Shown here: one piece after another, positions 1-9,164 of the stretch | How positions within the stretch are numbered: the first letter of the stretch is position 1 | How the letters are laid out: every line of letters starts with the position of its first letter | DNA from: Pseudoselenomonas ruminantium | GTDB lineage: Bacteria; Bacillota; Negativicutes; Selenomonadales; Selenomonadaceae | Length of the DNA: 64,000 bases | Assembly: GCA_902780915.1 (NCBI GenBank) | Contig: CACZHK010000003.1 | Span: 1-64,000, forward strand | Direction of reading: 5' to 3' | Program-made: the position numbers and the translations under genes | Notes under the pieces: model-generated | Seen by the model: only the letters and a program-made list of their open reading frames with translations | Told to the model about the DNA's origin: nothing | Databases searched by the model: none

Positions 1-738
1 CTCCCGCCCCGTGAGGGCGTAGATGAGCATTTTCTCCGCCCCCTGAGGGTAGCGGGTGGGCAGGGCCACGACTTCGATATCCGTATCCTCTGCCGCCTGA
101 TCCAGTGCCTTCACCGCCTCGGGCTTGTTATCCTCAACACCTATCATGTTCTTCTTGGTACCCAAGGCCTTGGCGAGAATCTGCACCCCCGTGATGACCT
201 TCTGGGCTTCCTCCAGCATGAGCCGGTAGTCCGCCGTCAAGTATGGCTCGCACTCCGCCCCATTGATGATGAGCGCATCCACAGGCTTCTGGGGCTTCAG
301 CTTGATATGAGCAGGGAAAGTCGCGCCCCCCATGCCCACAATGCCCGCCTGCTGGATAGCCGTGAGGATTTCCTCCCGGCTCATGGTCTCCCAGTTGCGA
401 GAAAAAGGCAGCCCTTCGGCCCACTCATCTTTGCCATCAGGAACGATGACAATGGCCTGGCACATGCCGCGCCCTGAGTGGGGCCTGTCCTCAATCTTTG
501 CCACCTTGCCGGAGGTGGGAGCATGGATATCCGCGTGCATGAAGGCCTCGCTGGTGGCGATGAGCTGCCCCTTCTTCACCATATCCCCCGCCTTCACCAC
601 AGGCTTGCAGGGCGCCCCGATATGCTGGCTCAAAGGCACCACCAGTTCCTGGGGAAGCGGCATGGCCTCAATGGCCTTGTCCTTTGCCAGCTCCTTCCCA
701 TCCCTTGGGTGTATGCCTCCAAAGAATCTTTTAAGCAT
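1..738 (-). CDS. rnfC: RnfC, electron transport complex subunit C (5' part; runs off the left edge)
   Basis: The 246 N-terminal codons are present and the rest lies outside the window. RnfC is the NADH/flavodoxin-side, iron-sulfur-carrying subunit of the membrane Rnf complex, which couples ferredoxin:NAD oxidoreduction to ion pumping. The protein opens MLKRFFGGIHP, then PLPQELVVPLSQHIGAP and a lipoyl-like stretch (HAPTSGKV), typical of the RnfC N-terminus. Further in come GIVGMGGATFPAHIKL and NGAECEPYLTADYRLM, which mark the family's nucleotide/FMN-binding core. The Cys-rich ferredoxin domains would be in the missing C-terminal half. A GAGGTGA ribosome binding site sits just ahead of the ATG at 738. 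The RseC-like gene upstream ends 38 bases away, so the two are probably one transcript with the remaining rnf genes to the left. Confidence 0.93.
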   Translation of the reverse strand, partial: MLKRFFGGIHPRDGKELAKDKAIEAMPLPQELVVPLSQHIGAPCKPVVKAGDMVKKGQLIATSEAFMHADIHAPTSGKVAKIEDRPHSGRGMCQAIVIVPDGKDEWAEGLPFSRNWETMSREEILTAIQQAGIVGMGGATFPAHIKLKPQKPVDALIINGAECEPYLTADYRLMLEEAQKVITGVQILAKALGTKKNMIGVEDNKPEAVKALDQAAEDTDIEVVALPTRYPQGAEKMLIYALTGRE

Positions 739-776
739 TGACATCACCTCGTCAGTCTCCTGAAATACAATATATT

Positions 777-1193
777 TTAAGAAATAATTTCCGTAATCAC
801 AGGTTGTTCCTTCTGCCTGGCAGCAGTGCGCCTGTCATACCACTTGACCACCCCCGAACCCAGGCAGAAGCCCAAGAAGCCTAGTCCCAGGGGATACAGG
901 TCTTCGGCCTCCCCGCCATAGCCCAGCTGCCAGCCAATGATACCTCCAACTCCCGCCAGTATCAGCGGCAAGAGAAAGACCACAAAGGCACCCTTGAGCA
1001 TCTGCTCCTCCTGCATGGAAAACTTCACCCGCTGGCCTACAGCAGCCCCCAGCCCGTTCACTGCCTCCACCGTCAGCTGGCGGCTCCCGGCGCAGGCTCC
1101 GCAGGCACTGCATTCATCATGCCTGCCCACCTTCACCGTAGCAGTCCCGGCCGCGGCCTCGAGCTTTATAACTACACCTTCCTCTTCTTTCAT
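777..1193 (-). CDS. RseC/MucC family protein (SoxR-reducing-system-like, Rnf-associated)
   Basis: Small membrane protein of about 138 residues. It has a soluble N-terminal segment with the family's Cys cluster (CSACGAC), two hydrophobic helices (AFVVFLLPLILAGVGGIIGW and a GLGFLGFCLGSGVV segment) and a charged tail. RseC-family proteins commonly sit in rnf operons and are proposed to help redox control or assembly of the complex; the exact job is not settled. I prefer the ATG at 1193 because GGGGG lies 8 bases ahead of it; GTG 1202 and ATG 1199 are in frame but too close to that site. It is the first gene of the rnf transcript visible here, and a two-block promoter-like motif lies 58 bases upstream. 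Confidence 0.82.
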   Translation of the reverse strand: MKEEEGVVIKLEAAAGTATVKVGRHDECSACGACAGSRQLTVEAVNGLGAAVGQRVKFSMQEEQMLKGAFVVFLLPLILAGVGGIIGWQLGYGGEAEDLYPLGLGFLGFCLGSGVVKWYDRRTAARQKEQPVITEIIS

Positions 1194-1250
1194 GTCCATC
1201 ACCCCCAGAGGAAAGTTTCAGTTATGATACTTTTTTCATCAACATTCAGT

Positions 1251-1276
1251 TATTCGTCATAAATAGCCTTATTCCC
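1251..1276 (-). promoter_or_regulatory. Two-block promoter-like motif ahead of the rseC-rnf unit
   Basis: On the minus strand: GGGAA, 13 bases, GACGAATA. The same arrangement (AGGAW-N13/14-GRCGAATR) occurs at 14570-14596, 15721-15746 and 62075-62100, always 44-58 bases before a start codon. This copy is the least exact in the upstream block. The role as a promoter is inference from position and recurrence. Confidence 0.45.
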
Positions 1277-1330
1277 TTTCATATTTTCCACAAAATACTT
1301 GTTTTCATGAAATATTTTCGCACGTAAAAA

Positions 1331-1353
1331 GGCCTCCCTCTGAGAGGGAGGCC
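1331..1353 (-). terminator. Rho-independent terminator of the PBP gene
   Basis: Perfect 10-bp stem (GGCCTCCCTC / GAGGGAGGCC) with a 3-base loop. On the minus strand it is followed by five Ts (A-run at 1326-1330) and begins 11 bases after the PBP stop codon. It separates the PBP transcript from the rseC-rnf unit. Confidence 0.9.
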
Positions 1354-1363
1354 ACTATCTCTA

Positions 1364-3343
1364 TCACGGCTGGAAGTACACGGTAATCTCCGTGCCCGCA
1401 TCCACCAATGTATTCGGCTCTATGCTCTGGTATGCCGCCACCCCGGAGCCTTCGCTCTCGAAGGTGAGGCCGCTGTCCGCTGCCTTGCGGGCTGCTTCGC
1501 GCAGGCTCAGGCCTACGAAATCGGGCATGACCACCTTGCCGCTTGGCACTTCGCCCTGGAAAACCTTCTGTGGCTTGTGCTTGGGCTGCTCCGCAGGAAC
1601 GATATCCATGCCCGCCAGCGGGTCGCTGCTAGGCTCGATATGCAGGTAGCGCATGAGCTGGGAGAAAATCCGCCCCGCCACAGGTGCCGCAATCTGGCCG
1701 CCGTAGTAACTGCCCAGAGTGGGGTCGTCGATGATCACCAGCACCGTCACCTGAGGATCCTCTACGGGGGCAAAGCCGCAGAAAGAGGCGATGTAACGCC
1801 CGTCCATGTAGCCTGCCCCGTCCTCGCGGATCTTCTGGGCAGTACCCGTCTTGCCCGCAATGCGGTAGCCTTTCACAGCCGCCTTGTGGCCGCCGCCGGT
1901 GGCCACCACCTGCTCCAGAAGGCCCATCAGGGTCTTGTCCGTGGAGGACTCGATCACCCGCCGCACCTCCGTGCGCTGGTTCTCCAGATACAGGGAGCCA
2001 TCGGCATTGCGGATTTCCTTCACGATATGGGGCTTCAGGAGCACCCCGTCATTGGCCACCGCCGACATGGCTGTTACCAGCTGCAGGGGGGTCACGGCAA
2101 TACTCTGGCCGATGGACATGGTGGCGATATCCGAATCCCTCATGTCCTCGGGGTTGAAGAGGATGCCGTACTCCTCGCCGGGCAGGTCGATGCCCGTCTG
2201 CTCCCCGAAGCCAAAGCGCTTGGCATAATCCGTGAGCTTTTCCGCTCCCAGAGACAAGCCCACCTGGGCAAAGCCCGTGTTCAGTGACTGCTTCACCACG
2301 TCCGTGAAAGTGACGGTGCCGAAGCTCTCGCCGCTCCAGTTCTGGATGCGACGCCCGGACACCATGACATAGCCCGGATCCACGAAGACCTGATTGGGGC
2401 TGACCACATTTTCCTGCAGAGCCGCCCCCGCCACCATGGCCTTGAAAGTGGAGCCTGGCTCATAGATGAAGGACACCGCCCGATTCTTCCAGCTCTCCGG
2501 GGAATAATCCCAGAACTTGTTGGGATTGTAGGACGGGCGCCCCGCCATAGCCAGCACTTCCCCGGTCTTGGGATCCATGACTATGCAGGTGATGGCCTTG
2601 GGCCCGTTTTCCGCCATAGCCCGGTCAAGCTCCTGCTCCACCATGAACTGGATAGAGCTGTCAATGGTCAGAGTGACAGTCTTGCAATAGTCCCCCTTAT
2701 AGCGCTTCTGCCGGCTGAAGATAGAGCTGAGTATGGGGCGTGAGCTGCGGTCAGTCTGAAGGTATTCCTCCTCCACTTCCCCTTTGAGCAGCCCGTCCAG
2801 GGCCTGTTCCACCCCATCCAGCCCTTTGTCCTCAGTGCCGACGAAGCCCAGCACATTGGCTGCCAGCACATCATTGGGGTAATAGCGCTTGGCTTCATCG
2901 ACAAAGTTCAAGCAGTCCGTATACTCTTTTTCCTTCATCAGCTGGCGCACTGCCTCGTACTCATCCTGAGCCAGATGGTGCTTCACCCACTGGAAGCCGC
3001 CCCCTTCGGCGATATCATCCAGAATCTGCTGCTCAGTCAGGCCAATCAGGGGCGCCAGTTCCCTTGCCAGCACCTCCGGCTCCTTGACATGGTTAGGATC
3101 AACATAGAGGGACTTGGTCATGGTGCTGACCGCCATCTCCCTGCCGCTTCTGTCAAGGATGGCCCCGCGGGTGGACTGGGCCAGATAGCTTTCCCCCACC
3201 TGTGCCCGCATGCGCGCAGCCAGCTCGCTTCCCTGCACCAGCTGCAACCAGGCGTAGCGGAACACCACCACCGCCAGCACAGCCAGCATGGCAAGGCCCA
3301 ATTTGCCTATATTCCTTTGGGCCTTCTGCCGATCCATCTTCAT
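1364..3343 (-). CDS. Class B penicillin-binding protein (FtsI/SpoVD type) with C-terminal PASTA domain
   Basis: A 659-residue peptidoglycan transpeptidase. Residues 13-37 are the membrane anchor, about 50-220 the PBP dimerisation (pedestal) domain, and about 225-560 the transpeptidase. All catalytic motifs are present: STFK with Ser298 as acyl-enzyme serine, SLN at 353-355 and KTG at 498-500. A single PASTA domain occupies the last 65 residues (VVMPDFVGLSLREA onward), as in SpoVD and clostridial PBP2 proteins. Here it lies outside a dcw cluster, next to telA/xpaC, so it may be a second class B PBP rather than the main FtsI; sporulation versus division use cannot be told from sequence. The upstream telA-like gene ends 19 bases before it. 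Confidence 0.92.
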   Translation of the reverse strand: MKMDRQKAQRNIGKLGLAMLAVLAVVVFRYAWLQLVQGSELAARMRAQVGESYLAQSTRGAILDRSGREMAVSTMTKSLYVDPNHVKEPEVLARELAPLIGLTEQQILDDIAEGGGFQWVKHHLAQDEYEAVRQLMKEKEYTDCLNFVDEAKRYYPNDVLAANVLGFVGTEDKGLDGVEQALDGLLKGEVEEEYLQTDRSSRPILSSIFSRQKRYKGDYCKTVTLTIDSSIQFMVEQELDRAMAENGPKAITCIVMDPKTGEVLAMAGRPSYNPNKFWDYSPESWKNRAVSFIYEPGSTFKAMVAGAALQENVVSPNQVFVDPGYVMVSGRRIQNWSGESFGTVTFTDVVKQSLNTGFAQVGLSLGAEKLTDYAKRFGFGEQTGIDLPGEEYGILFNPEDMRDSDIATMSIGQSIAVTPLQLVTAMSAVANDGVLLKPHIVKEIRNADGSLYLENQRTEVRRVIESSTDKTLMGLLEQVVATGGGHKAAVKGYRIAGKTGTAQKIREDGAGYMDGRYIASFCGFAPVEDPQVTVLVIIDDPTLGSYYGGQIAAPVAGRIFSQLMRYLHIEPSSDPLAGMDIVPAEQPKHKPQKVFQGEVPSGKVVMPDFVGLSLREAARKAADSGLTFESEGSGVAAYQSIEPNTLVDAGTEITVYFQP

Positions 3344-3362
3344 TCTTTCACTGCCCCCAAAA

Positions 3363-4523
3363 TCATTCCGTTCGTCCGCTGTGCTTCAGCAAAGTATCCC
3401 GCAAGCGGCCCTCGATCTGCACCAGCTCCTGCTCGGCAGCGGCACGCTTCTGACGGCCCTCCTGCTGGATGCGCAGGGTTTCCTCGATGGTGGAGATGAG
3501 CTTGTCGTTCACCTCGCGCACAGTTTCAATATCCACGATACTGCGCTCGTTCTCCTTGGCCACTTCCACCGTATTCTGCTTCAGCATCTCTGCATTGCGC
3601 TTCAAGAGCTCGTTGGTGGTATTGGTCACCGCCTGCTGTAGCCGCAAGGTGTCCTGCTGGGCCTTCAGGCCCAGGGCAATGACCATCTGGTTCTTCCAAA
3701 GGGGAATAGTGTTGTAAATGGCTGTCTGCACCCTGTCCACCAAAGCCTTGTCATTGTTCTGGATCAGGCGGATCTGAGGTGCCGTCTGGATGGCGATGGT
3801 CTTGCTGACCTTCAGGTCATGGACCTTCTTCTCGAAGCGCTGGACGCTGCCCTCGAAGTCTGCCACCACCTGCACAGCCATGGGGTCTCCGCTGGCCTGA
3901 GCCTGGGCCCGGAGCTTGGGCAGGGTCACTTCCTGCATCTCCTTGAGCTTTTCTTCGCCGGCCTGGATATAGAGCTGGAGATTCTTGAAATACGCCAGGT
4001 TCTGTTCGTAAAGGTTGTCGAAGAGGGCAATGTCCTTCATCATCTTGAGCTTGGCCTGCTCAAGTCCCCCCTGGATGCGGTCAACCTGCACAGAGAGCTT
4101 GGTATAGCCTTCCTTCACATCCTCGGCCTTCTCCACCAGGCTGCCCACGATGGGTATTTTCTTCAAGAAACTGCCGCCGGAGGAACCTCCCTCGGGATTA
4201 TAGCCCTTGACCTGGGTCACCAGTCCCTGCAGCAGTTCCCCCACCTGGCCGCTGTCCTTGGTGCGAACCTGGGACAGCACATTGTTAGAGAACTCCGCAA
4301 TGTGCTTCTGGGCGGGAGCGCCATAGGACAGCACCGCCGTGGAATCCGTGAGGTCCAGCTCATCCTTGATTTTCGCAATCTGAGCCCTTTCCTCGGGACT
4401 GAGGGTCTCCACCGCCGCACTGACCTGCTCCACCGTCACCACTTCCTTGCCGGTCTCGGCAGCGGCTGCCCCTTCCTGTGCCCGCTTAGCTTTCAGCAAA
4501 TCGTCAAGATTGATCTCTGCCAT
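3363..4523 (-). CDS. TelA/KlaA family protein (toxic-anion-resistance family)
   Basis: 386 residues, almost entirely helical and soluble, with family hallmarks such as GSLVEKAEDV, LPKLRAQAQ and IPLWKNQMVIALGLKAQQDTL. The family is named for tellurite resistance, but chromosomal Bacillus-type homologues act in general envelope or antibiotic stress. The N-terminal 40 residues are Ala/Glu-rich and poorly conserved. AGGAGG lies 9 bases before the ATG at 4523. It directly follows the xpaC-like gene (39-base gap), the standard pairing of these two families, and precedes the PBP gene. A cell-envelope stress role is inferred from context. Confidence 0.88.
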   Translation of the reverse strand: MAEINLDDLLKAKRAQEGAAAAETGKEVVTVEQVSAAVETLSPEERAQIAKIKDELDLTDSTAVLSYGAPAQKHIAEFSNNVLSQVRTKDSGQVGELLQGLVTQVKGYNPEGGSSGGSFLKKIPIVGSLVEKAEDVKEGYTKLSVQVDRIQGGLEQAKLKMMKDIALFDNLYEQNLAYFKNLQLYIQAGEEKLKEMQEVTLPKLRAQAQASGDPMAVQVVADFEGSVQRFEKKVHDLKVSKTIAIQTAPQIRLIQNNDKALVDRVQTAIYNTIPLWKNQMVIALGLKAQQDTLRLQQAVTNTTNELLKRNAEMLKQNTVEVAKENERSIVDIETVREVNDKLISTIEETLRIQQEGRQKRAAAEQELVQIEGRLRDTLLKHSGRTE

Positions 4524-4562
4524 GATAAAAACCTCCTGTCTCCCTGAAATCCTTATTCAGCT

Positions 4563-5606
4563 TCAATCCCTGTAATACTGCTTGTAGAAATCGTCCATAG
4601 GCATCACCGCATAGCGGATGGCCTCCACCCAGCTGATCAGCGTGGGCAGGGCTGTCCAGCAGAAGACCGCATACATGACGCCCTGGAAGGTCTTGCCCTG
4701 ATAGAACTTGTGGGCGCCCACGGTGCCCAGGACAGCAGCCAGCCCTGCATTGATGACTTTCTGCTTGATGACCTCCCCACGAACCGCCTCAGGCATGCGC
4801 ATGGACTTGGCTACGGCTTTTTCCTTGTCAAGCTCCTCGCGCTTCCTGAGCCGAGCCTTGCTCCGCCCCCCCCGGTTCACAGGACGCTCCCGCTTCTCCG
4901 GCAGATTCCCCGCATTGGCCTCGGCTCTGGCAGCATCCATGGCAGAAACAGGCTCTGAGGAAATGACCTCCCCCTCCACATCCTGCAAGCCCTCGGCTTT
5001 CAGATTCTGCTTGAGCACCGCCAGTTCTGCTTCCATATCCATGAGCTGGTCAGAAAGGACCTTCTCGAACTCTGCCTCATAGGCCTCATCGAAGGTCATG
5101 AGGGTCTGTCGCACCTTCTGCTTGGTTTCCTTCACTTGGGCGGTTTCCAGGCCGGTCTTCTCCAGGTCGCAGAACTGCCTGGCAAGAGTCAGAGCCCTGT
5201 CCTGGTAGTAGTCCACGAATTTCCTGGCAGGAATGACCTTCATGGGATTCTCCTCCAGATATTTCAGCAGGCGGTAAGCCGTCACCTGCATGGTGGCCAG
5301 CTGAGTGCCCAGCGCCTCATCCTTCAGCGTATCCCGCAGAGCCTCGATGGCATTATAATCCGCCACCGCCTTGTCAAACAGCTCGGAAGCCAGGCCCTGC
5401 TGCTCCTCGGAAAGAGCAGTCAGGTCAAAGGACGGAGCCTTGCCCTTCCCCAGCTTGTAGCGCCTATAGCCATAAGAAGCCGCCGCCATAGCCACAGCCC
5501 CCGCAATTATCGCTCCATAATTCTCAACCACAAACAAAACAAGATCCACCCCCAGCAAAAATATCAGGTCGCCTAAGACCCAAAAGAAAAATTCCACGCT
5601 GCACAT
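4563..5606 (-). CDS. XpaC-like protein fused to a C-terminal TM2 domain
   Basis: 347 residues. The N-terminus carries a hydrophobic hairpin (residues about 5-45). Residues about 60-200 match the XpaC family (named for 5-bromo-4-chloroindolyl phosphate hydrolysis, function otherwise obscure). A basic linker follows (RGGRSKARLRKREELDKEKA region), and the last 70 residues form a TM2 domain with two helices (AGLAAVLGTVGAHKFYQGK, then MYAVFCWTALPTLISWVEAI). XpaC normally pairs with TelA; the TM2 addition is less usual. The ATG at 5606 has AAAGGG directly against it; the GTG at 5597 is better spaced and may be the true start. An 8-C run at about 4866-4873 does not break the frame. Confidence 0.8.
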   Translation of the reverse strand: MCSVEFFFWVLGDLIFLLGVDLVLFVVENYGAIIAGAVAMAAASYGYRRYKLGKGKAPSFDLTALSEEQQGLASELFDKAVADYNAIEALRDTLKDEALGTQLATMQVTAYRLLKYLEENPMKVIPARKFVDYYQDRALTLARQFCDLEKTGLETAQVKETKQKVRQTLMTFDEAYEAEFEKVLSDQLMDMEAELAVLKQNLKAEGLQDVEGEVISSEPVSAMDAARAEANAGNLPEKRERPVNRGGRSKARLRKREELDKEKAVAKSMRMPEAVRGEVIKQKVINAGLAAVLGTVGAHKFYQGKTFQGVMYAVFCWTALPTLISWVEAIRYAVMPMDDFYKQYYRD

Positions 5607-5671
5607 CCCTTTGCACGAACAGTTCTATACTACATCATATCACATTGACGGGCTAAAGAAAAAGTTTTTCG

Positions 5672-7240
5672 CTACCCCAGCCGTTCTATGACGCAGCTGT
5701 GCTTGCGGCTTTTCTTGTCATAGGAGATTCCCACCAAAATAATCTCCCTTTCTCCCCAATCCTGCAAAGCCTTGGGATATTCCTGCCTCTTTATCTGCTC
5801 TATAGCTGTATCCGCCTCCAGATTCCACTTCAGTTCTGCCACTATGGCAGGAAGATCTGCGAATCTCTTCTTGGGCACGAAGACCAGATCTGCAAAGCCC
5901 TTGCCCGTAGGAAGTTCCCTGAACATAAGATATTGCTGCCTGGCTGCATAATAAGCCAGGGACACCGTATAAGAAAGGGCATTTTCGTCATTGTACTGGA
6001 GATGGCTCATTTCCAGATGTGCCGCTTCCAGCCCCGCCGCCACTGCCATTTCATCCCCCTCCAGCGTGGCCTGCAGGATGGCTTGGGAGGCCTTTACAGA
6101 TTTCATGATTTCCGACCATTTGGAAATGGTAGTGGCGGTTACAAACTCATCCATGATTTCCTTATTGGGCAGATAAATCTCCCCGCTAGGGAAGTCATAG
6201 CCAAGATACCCCAGATGCACCAGGAGGGTCAGCACATCATCTGCCGCCTGGAAGGTTTCCATATCGTTCACAAAGGAACGGGCATCCACCTGCGTCCGCC
6301 CTCCCGCCATCACCGAAAGAACAGCTTCCCGGAGGCCGTCAAAGTCCATATCTATGTAGAACCGCAGTGCCTCGAAAGTCTCAGTCTGATTCCAATAGTT
6401 GCTGAACTTCCTGCGCTCCATGGCCTCCACCACAGAACGAGGACTATAGATAGAGCCGCACTCCTCAAAGTGGTAGCCGTCATACCACTCCTTGGTCTGC
6501 TCAAAATCCATGCCATAGCGCCCACATAGTTCACGCACCTCCGTCTCTGTGAAACCCGTGTACTCGGCCATTTCTCCTTGATCCAGCATGGAAAATTCAG
6601 AGAACATATTCAGGGCGCTGTGGGTGCCATATTTCTTGATGGGCAGGATTCCCGTCATATAAGCCAAAGCCACATACTCCTTGTCCTTCAGCCAGTCCCT
6701 CAAAAAGTCCAGGTAGGCATCCTGCTCAGCCTTGTGGTTCCTCTTCTCCCGAAAGATGCAGTCCCACTCATCAATGACTATTATGAATTGTCTTCCCGTT
6801 TCCGCATAAACGTCCTGCATGGTGAACATAAGCTTATCTGGAAAAATGTAGTTAATATGAGGATATTCTTTTTGAAGTTCCCTGCAAATTGCCTTTTTCA
6901 GCAGCTGCAAAAGTTCCGCCATATCCTCGGCATTGCTCAAAAACTCCTGCATATTGATCTTTATGACATCATACTGCCCCCGATGACGAGCGTAGCTGCC
7001 ATCAGACGCAATCTTCAGCCCCTCAAACAAAGAATCATCTACCGTATAGTCATAGTAAGCGCTGATGAGGTTCGCTATCATAGACTTGCCAAACCGCCGG
7101 GGACGACTGACACAGACAAAACGCTGTTCCGTGTTCAGCTTCTTGTTCAGGACAGAGAGCATGCCGCTCTTGTCTACATATATCTCGCTGTTCTGGGATA
7201 TTTTCAGCTTCCCCCCACCGGGATTCAAAAAGATGCCCAT
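5672..7240 (-). CDS. AAA-ATPase-like / PD-(D/E)XK nuclease-like protein (DUF1703 group), copy 1
   Basis: 522 residues. The N-terminus has a P-loop of the RPRRFGKS type at about residue 47 and a Walker-B-like IIVIDEWDCIF near residue 157. The C-terminus carries a PD-(D/E)XK-like signature (GFADLVFVPKKRF followed by VAELKW). This family is highly repeated in Bacteroidetes and Negativicutes genomes; no biochemical role is established, and mobile or defence functions have been suggested. A second, diverged copy interrupts the flagellin-modification island at 20540-22159. Ribosome binding site GGAGT lies about 10 bases before the ATG. It sits between Nudix and xpaC-like genes with no functional link to either. 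Confidence 0.82.
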   Translation of the reverse strand: MGIFLNPGGGKLKISQNSEIYVDKSGMLSVLNKKLNTEQRFVCVSRPRRFGKSMIANLISAYYDYTVDDSLFEGLKIASDGSYARHRGQYDVIKINMQEFLSNAEDMAELLQLLKKAICRELQKEYPHINYIFPDKLMFTMQDVYAETGRQFIIVIDEWDCIFREKRNHKAEQDAYLDFLRDWLKDKEYVALAYMTGILPIKKYGTHSALNMFSEFSMLDQGEMAEYTGFTETEVRELCGRYGMDFEQTKEWYDGYHFEECGSIYSPRSVVEAMERRKFSNYWNQTETFEALRFYIDMDFDGLREAVLSVMAGGRTQVDARSFVNDMETFQAADDVLTLLVHLGYLGYDFPSGEIYLPNKEIMDEFVTATTISKWSEIMKSVKASQAILQATLEGDEMAVAAGLEAAHLEMSHLQYNDENALSYTVSLAYYAARQQYLMFRELPTGKGFADLVFVPKKRFADLPAIVAELKWNLEADTAIEQIKRQEYPKALQDWGEREIILVGISYDKKSRKHSCVIERLG

Positions 7241-7320
7241 GCCTTGCCCACTCCTTTGCCCAAAAACTTACTAAGTCCCAAAATCCATACTGCTGGCAAA
7301 TTTCTGCCACCTTGCCAATT

Positions 7321-7836
7321 TCAGTTTTTTGATGGGGATATTCGTCTGCCTTTTTCATCTTCGCCAACCACCCGCCCATCCAATACAGCTTCCACCAAGT
7401 CCTCTCCCACATACTTTAGCTTCAAGGAAAAACACGGGTGATTTTCTTCCATGAGCCTAAAGAATATCTTGTCCCCTTCCCAAAGGGGCAAGTCATAAAC
7501 CTTGCTTTTTTCTATCCACTCCAGCGTGCCCTCGTTGCAATCTGTAATTTCCCCTTCCCACTCTGTCGCGGTATAGAGGAACATATACTCCGTCTGCCAC
7601 CTGTCTGAGATAAAGGTGACAAGGCCTCTTAGCTTATAATTCGCAAGGGTCAGGCCCGTTTCCTCCCTGGCTTCCCGCAAAAGGCACTCCTCCGGGGATT
7701 CGTCAGCCTCGAAGTGGCCACCGATGCCTACCCATTTGTCTTTGTTGATGTCATGTTCCTTCTTCACCCGATGCATCATCAGATACTTGCCATCTTTTTC
7801 CAGATAGCAGAGGGTGGTCAGATTGGATTTTGGCAT
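7321..7836 (-). CDS. Nudix hydrolase (MutT/8-oxo-dGTP diphosphatase type)
   Basis: 171 residues with a complete Nudix box at residues 40-62: Gly40, Glu46, then R54-E-x-x-E-E-x-G61, all metal-binding glutamates kept. The N-terminus (TTLCYLEKDGKYLMMHR) resembles the subfamily annotated as 8-oxo-dGTP diphosphatase, which cleans oxidised nucleotides. Actual substrate preference cannot be read from sequence. The gene follows the MFS gene by 24 bases and may be co-transcribed. The gap to the AAA gene downstream (80 bases) holds nothing I recognise. Confidence 0.85.
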   Translation of the reverse strand: MPKSNLTTLCYLEKDGKYLMMHRVKKEHDINKDKWVGIGGHFEADESPEECLLREAREETGLTLANYKLRGLVTFISDRWQTEYMFLYTATEWEGEITDCNEGTLEWIEKSKVYDLPLWEGDKIFFRLMEENHPCFSLKLKYVGEDLVEAVLDGRVVGEDEKGRRISPSKN

Positions 7837-7860
7837 ATCTATCCCTGCTCCTTCAATATT

Positions 7861-9060
7861 TCACCGCACTCTGGCGGCCGATACTCCCAACAAGCAGATA
7901 ACACTCAGCACCACGAAAGAAATCTGCATATTGAGGGACAGCAGCTCTGTGCCGGCCAGGCTGCCGTGGCCGATGGACAAGAGAACCGTCACGATGAGCA
8001 TGCTCAATACCTGCCCCAAAAGACGCACCATGCCCAGCCAGGAAGAGGCGAAGCTGTAGAATTTCTTGGGCACGCTGCCCATGACGGCATTGTTGTTGGG
8101 GGCGGCAAAGAGAGCGAAGCCCACACCCAATAGCAGCAGGCAGGGGAACAGACCGTAGAAACCTCCCCCATGCACCAGAAAAGCCAGCCCCAGCAGCCCT
8201 GCGGAAATGCAAGCCATGCCCCAAGCCGACAGGAGCTGCGGGGAATGCCTGTCAGACAGTGCTCCCATGACGGGAGACAGGGCGGCCATCACCACCGGCT
8301 GCAACAGCAGGAACAAACCGGACTCATGGGAAGGATAGCCCAGAATATATTGCAGGTAAAAGGACATCAGAAAGCCCACCGAAAAAGTAGCCATGTAGTT
8401 CAGCAAGGCCGCCAAAGAAGAATAGGAAAAAGTGCGCTCCTTGAAGGCCTCCAGGGGAATGAAGCCCTTGGGCTCCCCCTTCTCATTGGCTCCCGGCACC
8501 TCCCGCAGCACCACGGGAGCCGCCAGGCAGACCCCCAAGGCGATGAAGCCGATAAAGACGAAAATGCTCTGCCAGCCCAAATAATGATTGAGACCGCCCC
8601 CAAACACAGGCCCCAGAGAAAGCCCCACATAGACCATGGCAATCATCCAGCCCATGGCCCCGCCCCGCTTATCCTTGGGGTAGGCCAGGACCAGCAGGGC
8701 ATTGTTGGTGGCAAAATTCATAGCCGAACCCATGCCCTGCAGCACCCTTACCCCAATCAGGCAGGCCAGGGAGTCGGCAAAGACGCAGGCAAAAGAAGTC
8801 ACGGCGAAGATGCCCGCCCCCAAGGTAAAGAGCCTTGCCTTGCCCCACTTCTCAGCCAGATGCCCCATGGGCAGCAAGAACACCAGCGCACCTATAAGGA
8901 AACTGCCCAGCACCCAGGCCAGCGCCTCCGGCCCCTGCCCATACTGCCGCCCGATATCCGGCAGGGACAGGGACAGGGCACTGCCCGTGAAGGGCGTGAG
9001 GAAAGATGCCGCCATGATCAGCCAAAGCAGCCTGTTGCGCTTTACAAAAGATTTTTCCAT
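7861..9060 (-). CDS. Major facilitator superfamily transporter (drug/H+ antiporter-like)
   Basis: 399 residues with about 12 hydrophobic helices. The MFS motif A follows helix 2 (MGHLAEKWGKARLF), and a family-typical GxxLGPVFGG segment lies in helix 5. The sequence resembles DHA-type multidrug exporters of the inner membrane; the substrate is not predictable. ATG at 9060 is preferred over 9063 because AGGTGAG lies immediately upstream. About 130 bases separate it from rlmH, including the rlmH terminator, so it likely has its own promoter, which I could not identify. Confidence 0.87.
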   Translation of the reverse strand: MEKSFVKRNRLLWLIMAASFLTPFTGSALSLSLPDIGRQYGQGPEALAWVLGSFLIGALVFLLPMGHLAEKWGKARLFTLGAGIFAVTSFACVFADSLACLIGVRVLQGMGSAMNFATNNALLVLAYPKDKRGGAMGWMIAMVYVGLSLGPVFGGGLNHYLGWQSIFVFIGFIALGVCLAAPVVLREVPGANEKGEPKGFIPLEAFKERTFSYSSLAALLNYMATFSVGFLMSFYLQYILGYPSHESGLFLLLQPVVMAALSPVMGALSDRHSPQLLSAWGMACISAGLLGLAFLVHGGGFYGLFPCLLLLGVGFALFAAPNNNAVMGSVPKKFYSFASSWLGMVRLLGQVLSMLIVTVLLSIGHGSLAGTELLSLNMQISFVVLSVICLLGVSAARVR

Positions 9061-9164
9061 CATCTCACCTGACCATCATGATGTGAATTCTCTTAAAGAA
9101 ATTTTACCACATATTAGGCAAATCCTGCCCCTGTCTGATAATTTCTCTTTTTCCATGCAAAAAA

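Noticed and set aside
4866..4873. 8-C run as a slippage site in the XpaC-TM2 gene (similar run near 45325-45332)
   Set aside because: Both host frames are intact and the runs are within chance for this GC content.
7050..7412. Possible small gene bridging the Nudix and AAA genes on the minus strand
   Set aside because: It overlaps both real genes in another frame over most of its length; only about 80 bases are intergenic and there is no ribosome binding site.
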